From NCBI GenBank assembly GCA_031280705.1, contig JAITGJ010000129.1, positions 1-9,690 of the forward strand: DNA of 9,690 nucleotides. The letters are read 5' to 3'. Position 1 is the first letter of the stretch, and the number at the start of each line of letters is the position of its first letter. The notes beneath the pieces are model-generated. The model was not told the origin of the DNA, did no database searches, and saw nothing but the letters and a program-made list of their open reading frames with translations. Shown here one piece after another: positions 6,392 to 9,690 of this stretch. Source of the stretch: Spirochaetaceae bacterium. GTDB taxonomy: Bacteria > Spirochaetota > Spirochaetia > Treponematales > Breznakiellaceae. The position numbers and the translations under genes were made by a program.

Positions 6392-6421
6392 ATCTTAACA
6401 CGCTTTGTTTGAAGCTGTCAA
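6392..6421 (-). promoter_or_regulatory. Sigma-70-type promoter for the HU-like gene block
   Basis: On the minus strand a perfect -35 TTGACA (6421-6416), an 18-base spacer, and -10 TAAGAT (6397-6392, 4 of 6) preceded by an extended TGT. The start of transcription would be near 6385, giving a leader of about 250 bases before the HU-like ATG. It is the best promoter match seen in the window. Confidence 0.6.
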
Positions 6422-6508
6422 GCGCGCGGATTGAGAGGGGGGCCCGGCGTAAGGAAGGGCCGCGCGAACGGGCCGCGGGAGGTTAGGATCGGATTGTGGG
6501 CAAGGTAC

Positions 6509-6538
6509 TGGACACGGTCCGGCAAAAAACGGTATGGT
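6509..6538 (+). promoter_or_regulatory. Candidate promoter for tRNA-Cys
   Basis: TGGACA (6509-6514, 5 of 6 to the -35 consensus), 18-base spacer, TATGGT (6533-6538, 4 of 6 to the -10). Transcription would start near 6545, about 26 bases before the mature tRNA 5' end, a reasonable leader for a single tRNA gene. Confidence 0.45.
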
Positions 6539-6570
6539 AGAAGTGGAAGCCGGTTCGCCGCCTTCCGCAC

Positions 6571-6642
6571 GGCGCCGTACCCAAGTGGTAAGGGAGCGGT
6601 CTGCAAAACCGTTATGCAGCAGTTCGACTCTGCTCGGCGCCT
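6571..6642 (+). tRNA. tRNA-Cys (anticodon GCA)
   Basis: A 72-base cloverleaf. The acceptor stem GGCGCCG (6571-6577) pairs with CGGCGCC (6635-6641), and the discriminator is T, as expected for tRNA-Cys. The anticodon stem GCGGT/ACCGT holds the loop CTGCAAA, giving anticodon GCA. The T arm GCAG-TTCGACT-CTGC is standard. CCA is not encoded and must be added after transcription. A strong terminator begins 9 bases downstream, so it is probably a single-gene transcription unit. Confidence 0.95.
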
Positions 6643-6650
6643 TTTTGCGC

Positions 6651-6687
6651 AAAAAAGCCTCTCCGGGGCGGCCCGGGAGGCTTTTTT
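6651..6687 (+). terminator. Intrinsic terminator after tRNA-Cys
   Basis: AAAAAAGCCTC (6651-6661) and GAGGCTTTTTT (6677-6687) are perfect complements, with CCGGG/CCCGG extending the stem inside. The six-T run at the 3' side makes it a classic terminator on the plus strand; the A-run on the other side makes it potentially bidirectional. Confidence 0.9.
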
Positions 6688-6807
6688 ATTCGGGCCGAAG
6701 GGGTTTAATACTCCGTGGCCGCCGTCATTCGGCCTGCCGCTCGCGGCGCGCTCCCCCGGTGATTCGCCTTTTCTCCCCTGCTTTTCGTGGGTTTGGGCCG
6801 CATTTTC

Positions 6808-6836
6808 TTGCTTTTTAAGGGCTTTTTTGCGATATT
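6808..6836 (+). promoter_or_regulatory. Weak promoter candidate upstream of lon
   Basis: TTGCTT (6808-6813), 17-base spacer, GATATT (6831-6836, 4 of 6 to the -10). It would give a lon leader of about 170 bases that includes the hairpins at 6847-6910. No CIRCE-type heat-shock operator is seen. The -35 is poor. Confidence 0.25.
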
Positions 6837-6846
6837 CAAGATACAT

Positions 6847-6910
6847 GAGGCTGTTGTAAAACTTCAGTTTTGTAACAGCCTCACATGAGTCGGCGGCAAA
6901 ATCGCCGCCG
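6847..6910. repeat. Palindromic element, partial copy B, in the region before lon
   Basis: The large hairpin GAGGCTGTTGTAAAACT/AGTTTTGTAACAGCCTC (6847-6863, 6866-6882) has a TC centre. Its two imperfect positions are G-T and T-G, which pair as wobbles only in the plus-strand RNA. It closely resembles hairpin III of the element at 5018-5133 read on the minus strand. A second hairpin, CGGCGGC/GCCGCCG (6891-6897, 6904-6910), follows with AAAATC in the loop, and AAAATCGC is shared with the minus strand of the element at the window end. Hairpin I is absent. Confidence 0.7.
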
Positions 6911-7014
6911 GTCCCGCCCGGCGCACTGCCGGGATTACCGGACAAGTCCCATATCTGATTCACGCTGAACCTGGCCGCCGGGCCGTGTTCAACGCTGTTT
7001 TCAAGGAGGATTGT

Positions 7015-9504
7015 ATGCCAGATCAAAGTGTCGTGCCCATGGACCAGCTTCTGCCGCCCCGGCTGCCGCTGGTAGCGCTGATGGGCCGCCCCATTTTTCC
7101 CGGAATTTTTACGCCCATCATGATTGGGAACCCGCCCGATGTCCGGGTGGTGGAGGACGCCGTTTCGCGGGACGGCCTTATCGGCCTGGTGATGCTCAAA
7201 AACGAGAGCGAGACGCCCAGTATCGGCGATTTGCACCAGGTGGGGACCGTGGCAAAAATCGTGCGGAAGGTTAACCTTCCCGACGGCGGGGTGAATATTT
7301 TTATTTCCACCCTGAAGCGTTTCCGCATCAAAAAACCCCTGTCCCAGGCAAATCCCATTGTGGCGGCGGTGGAGTACCTGGAAGAGGAGGAGGACGCCTC
7401 AAGCGAAATCAAGGCGCTGACCCGGGCGCTGATCAGCGAGATGAAACAGATTTCGGAAAACAATCCGCTCTTTTCCGAAGAAATGCGCCTCAACATGATC
7501 AATATTGATCATCCCGGAAAGATTGCGGATTTTATCGCCAGCATCCTTAATATCGACAAAACAGAGCAGCAGAAAATTCTTGAGATACTGAACGTGCGCA
7601 AGCGCATGGAACAGGTTTTGGTGTTCATCAAAAAAGAACAGGAATTGCTGCGTATCCAGAAAAAAATTCAAAAAGAAATAAATGAAAAAATCGAGAAAAG
7701 CCAGCGGGATTATTTTCTCAAGGAGGAGCTCAAGGCGATCAAGAGCGAACTGGGCATGGCCACTGACGCGAAAAGCTCCGAGTATCAGAAATTCCGGGAG
7801 AAGGTAGATGCTCTTAACTTTGGGGGCGAGATCAAGGAAGCGGTGGAGCAGGAACTGGAAAAATTCAGCCTGATGGACCCCAACTCGGCGGAATTTGTCG
7901 TTACCCGGAATTACCTTGACGTGATTGTAAGCCTTCCCTGGGCGGAAGGCGCGGAGGAATATTTCGATCTCACCACCGCCCACACAATTCTTGAGCAGGA
8001 TCACTACGGCCTTCAGGATGTAAAAAACCGCATTGTCGAGTACCTCGCGGTACGTAAACTGCGGCAGGACGCGGCGGGAAGCCAGAAAAATGCTTCAAAA
8101 ACTCCCGCCGGTTCCATTATTTGCCTGGCCGGTCCGCCGGGTGTCGGAAAAACATCCGTGGGAAAATCCATCGCGCGGGCGCTGGGAAAGCAGTTTTTCC
8201 GCTTTTCTGTCGGCGGCATGCGGGACGAGGCGGAGATCAAGGGCCACCGCCGCACCTATATCGGCGCGCTGCCGGGCAAAATCATTCAGGGCCTTAAAAT
8301 CGTCAAATCGCGCTCTCCCGTTTTTATGATTGATGAAATCGACAAAATGGGGGCCAGTTTTCAGGGCGACCCGGCAAGCGCCCTCCTTGAAGTGCTGGAC
8401 CCCGAGCAGAATGTCAGTTTCCGGGATCATTATCTCGACCTGCCGTTTGATATTTCCGGCATTTTTTTTATCGTTACGGCAAACACGCTGGACACGATTC
8501 CCGCGCCGCTCCTTGACCGCATGGAAGTGATTCAACTTCCCGGTTATATTGATACGGAAAAACTGGAGATCGCCAAAAGTTATCTCCTCCCCAAAAGCCT
8601 TGAAAAAAACGGCCTCCGGAAAAATCAGGTGAAGTATTCGCGGGATTCTCTGCTGCACATAGCCAATGGCTATGCCCGTGAGGCGGGGGTGCGGAATTTC
8701 GAGAAAAATCTGGACAAGATTCACCGGAAACTGGCAAAACTTCTGGTGGAGGAGGGCGAAACCCACGCTGCGGAAAATCCGCCCCCTCCGGCCGTCCCGG
8801 AGGATGCCGCGTCCTTGGGCGGCGGGGCGGAGCCGTCTTCCCGGGCGGAAGCCCATGCGGAAAAAGTTCCGGCCCGGAAATTCAACATTGATAAAAAAGC
8901 CGTGGAAAAATATTTGGGCAAACCCCTTTTCCCGGAGGAAGATGTCAAGAAGGCCGACCGCCCCGGTATGTCGGTGGGGCTTGCCTATACCAGTATGGGC
9001 GGCGATACGCTGATCATTGAGGCGGCGGCGGTGCCGGGCAAGGAGGGCCTTACCCTCACCGGCAAGATGGGAGATACGATGAAGGAAAGCGCCTCCATCG
9101 CCATGACCGTTGCCCGCAAGCTCGGCACGGAATGTTACGGGCTGGACGCTTCGTGGTTTGAAAAAAATCACATCCACCTGCACATTCCGGAAGGGGCCAC
9201 CCCCAAGGATGGGCCCTCGGCGGGGATCACCATGGCGACGGCGCTCCTCTCGCTGATGCGGAACCGCGTCATTACCGGGCGGCTTGTCATGACCGGGGAA
9301 CTGAGCCTTACCGGACAGGTACTTCCCATCGGCGGCCTCAAGGAAAAAACCATTGCCGCCCGGCGAAACCGCGCGAAACATATCGTTATTCCCCGGCAGA
9401 ATCTCCGTGATTTGGATGATATTCCCGATATCGTTAAAAAGGGTATTGAATTTCATCCGGTAGACCGGTTCGATGAGGTTTTGCGTATTGCCTTGCCGGA
9501 TTGA
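7015..9504 (+). CDS. lon: ATP-dependent protease Lon, LonA type
   Basis: Cytoplasmic AAA+ serine protease that unfolds and degrades damaged and regulatory proteins. The start at 7015 is chosen for AAGGAGGA (7003-7010) just upstream, giving 829 residues; the frame is open to 6985 but that start has no ribosome site. In order: N-terminal LON substrate-binding domain (about 20-220, from LPLVALMGRPIFPGIFTPI), coiled-coil linker (IQKEINEKIEKSQRDYFLKE), AAA+ module with Walker A GPPGVGKT (373-380), Walker B MIDEIDK (438-444) and a sensor/arginine-finger region (TAN, LLDRME), then the protease domain with PKDGPSAG (Ser735) and GGLKEK (Lys778), 43 residues apart as in E. coli Lon. An Ala/Pro/Gly-rich insert (about 580-622) between the AAA+ lid and the protease domain makes it longer than the E. 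coli enzyme. It appears intact. Confidence 0.98.
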   Translation: MPDQSVVPMDQLLPPRLPLVALMGRPIFPGIFTPIMIGNPPDVRVVEDAVSRDGLIGLVMLKNESETPSIGDLHQVGTVAKIVRKVNLPDGGVNIFISTLKRFRIKKPLSQANPIVAAVEYLEEEEDASSEIKALTRALISEMKQISENNPLFSEEMRLNMINIDHPGKIADFIASILNIDKTEQQKILEILNVRKRMEQVLVFIKKEQELLRIQKKIQKEINEKIEKSQRDYFLKEELKAIKSELGMATDAKSSEYQKFREKVDALNFGGEIKEAVEQELEKFSLMDPNSAEFVVTRNYLDVIVSLPWAEGAEEYFDLTTAHTILEQDHYGLQDVKNRIVEYLAVRKLRQDAAGSQKNASKTPAGSIICLAGPPGVGKTSVGKSIARALGKQFFRFSVGGMRDEAEIKGHRRTYIGALPGKIIQGLKIVKSRSPVFMIDEIDKMGASFQGDPASALLEVLDPEQNVSFRDHYLDLPFDISGIFFIVTANTLDTIPAPLLDRMEVIQLPGYIDTEKLEIAKSYLLPKSLEKNGLRKNQVKYSRDSLLHIANGYAREAGVRNFEKNLDKIHRKLAKLLVEEGETHAAENPPPPAVPEDAASLGGGAEPSSRAEAHAEKVPARKFNIDKKAVEKYLGKPLFPEEDVKKADRPGMSVGLAYTSMGGDTLIIEAAAVPGKEGLTLTGKMGDTMKESASIAMTVARKLGTECYGLDASWFEKNHIHLHIPEGATPKDGPSAGITMATALLSLMRNRVITGRLVMTGELSLTGQVLPIGGLKEKTIAARRNRAKHIVIPRQNLRDLDDIPDIVKKGIEFHPVDRFDEVLRIALPD

Positions 9505-9534
9505 TTCCCGGTAAAATACCAAAAAGCGGAATAA

Positions 9535-9564
9535 ACGCCCGTAAGACGTATGTTTTACGGGCGT
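9535..9564. terminator. Hairpin downstream of lon, possible terminator
   Basis: ACGCCCGTAAGAC (9535-9547) pairs with GTTTTACGGGCGT (9552-9564) through 13 bp including one G-T, around GTAT. It lies 30 bp after the lon stop. No T-run follows on plus; on the minus strand the stem is followed by TTTATTCCGC, so it could equally serve a gene entering from the right. Confidence 0.45.
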
Positions 9565-9576
9565 CTACTAGATAGT

Positions 9577-9690
9577 GTCTGTCCACAAAGTCGGTTACTT
9601 TGCGGACAGACCTTGCATTTTCTCGCCTAAAGGCTGCGAAAATGCGATTTTCAAGGAAGTCTGTCTATAATGTGTCCACATTATAGACAG
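9577..9690. repeat. Three-hairpin palindromic element, copy C, at the window edge
   Basis: Hairpin I has GTCTGTCC/GGACAGAC (9577-9584, 9604-9611) with inner CAAAGT/ACTTTG (9586-9591, 9597-9602). Hairpin II has GCATTTTC/GAAAATGC (9615-9622, 9638-9645) with inner GCC/GGC. Hairpin III has CTGTCTATAATGTG/CACATTATAGACAG (9661-9674, 9677-9690) with a TC centre. It has the same architecture and loops as the element at 5018-5133 but different stem sequences. The last arm ends at the final base, so the element may continue. Confidence 0.8.

Noticed and set aside
6271..6486. Plus-strand ORF starting in the G13 tract
   Set aside because: No ribosome site; the Gly run comes only from the homopolymer, and the rest is unstructured basic/proline sequence. 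The promoter in this region faces the other way.
6418..7236. 272-codon minus-strand frame through tRNA-Cys and its terminator
   Set aside because: It reads antisense through a tRNA, a terminator and the lon start, and has no ribosome site. The length reflects few stop codons in GC-rich sequence.
8095..9522. 475-codon open frame antisense to lon
   Set aside because: It is the complement of a GC-rich, strongly conserved gene whose codon bias leaves the opposite frame open. It has no ribosome site and no recognisable domain.
1..9690. DGR reverse transcriptase, avd or template repeat within the window
   Set aside because: No reading frame shows an RT motif such as YxDD in a suitable context, and no second A-rich copy of the FGE 3' end is present. 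The DGR idea therefore rests on the target alone.

Overview
The window is GC-rich and reads like chromosome from a host-associated Treponema-type spirochete, probably from the termite-gut group. This is inferred from the gene set: a spirochaete-style HU-like/DUF4469 protein, a CsgG/FlgO-like lipoprotein next to a TPR plus FGE-sulfatase (C-type-lectin fold) protein, and many hairpin repeats between genes. No rRNA or other marker fixes the taxon.

Layout from left to right. Positions 1-2283 (+) hold the 3' part of a large putative surface protein built of beta-rich repeats. Positions 2284-2572 are an intergenic stretch of inverted repeats with a possible 34-residue ORF on the minus strand. A minus-strand block then runs right to left: the HU-like/DUF4469 DNA-binding protein (6134-5388), an array of 23-bp tandem repeats, a CsgG-like lipoprotein (5180-3570), and a TPR-FGE protein (3619-2573) overlapping it in another frame. 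Positions 6135-6421 are the leader of that block: a near-consensus promoter, a short ORF carrying a 13-base homopolymer, and two small dyads. To the right on the plus strand are tRNA-Cys(GCA) with a strong terminator, then a complete lon gene (7015-9504). A multi-hairpin repeat ends exactly at the window edge.

The most interesting reading concerns the lipoprotein/FGE pair. The FGE domain lacks the catalytic cysteines of true formylglycine-generating enzymes. Its last codons look like the variable region of a diversity-generating retroelement (DGR) target, with asparagine-type positions replaced by residues reachable from AAC by changing A. A perfect 13-bp hairpin sits directly at the stop codon, where DGR targets often carry one. 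The upstream lipoprotein ORF runs into this protein in another frame and would give it an export signal if the two are one frameshifted gene. No reverse transcriptase or template repeat is visible here, so any DGR would act from elsewhere.

Two other systems deserve attention. One is a possible contingency switch: a C13 tract in a translated leader whose length sets where the leader ORF ends relative to the HU-like gene's start. The other is a family of three-hairpin elements (5018-5133, 9577-9690, partial 6847-6910) with conserved spacers and stems of different sequence that still pair. One copy is read through in-frame by the lipoprotein ORF.
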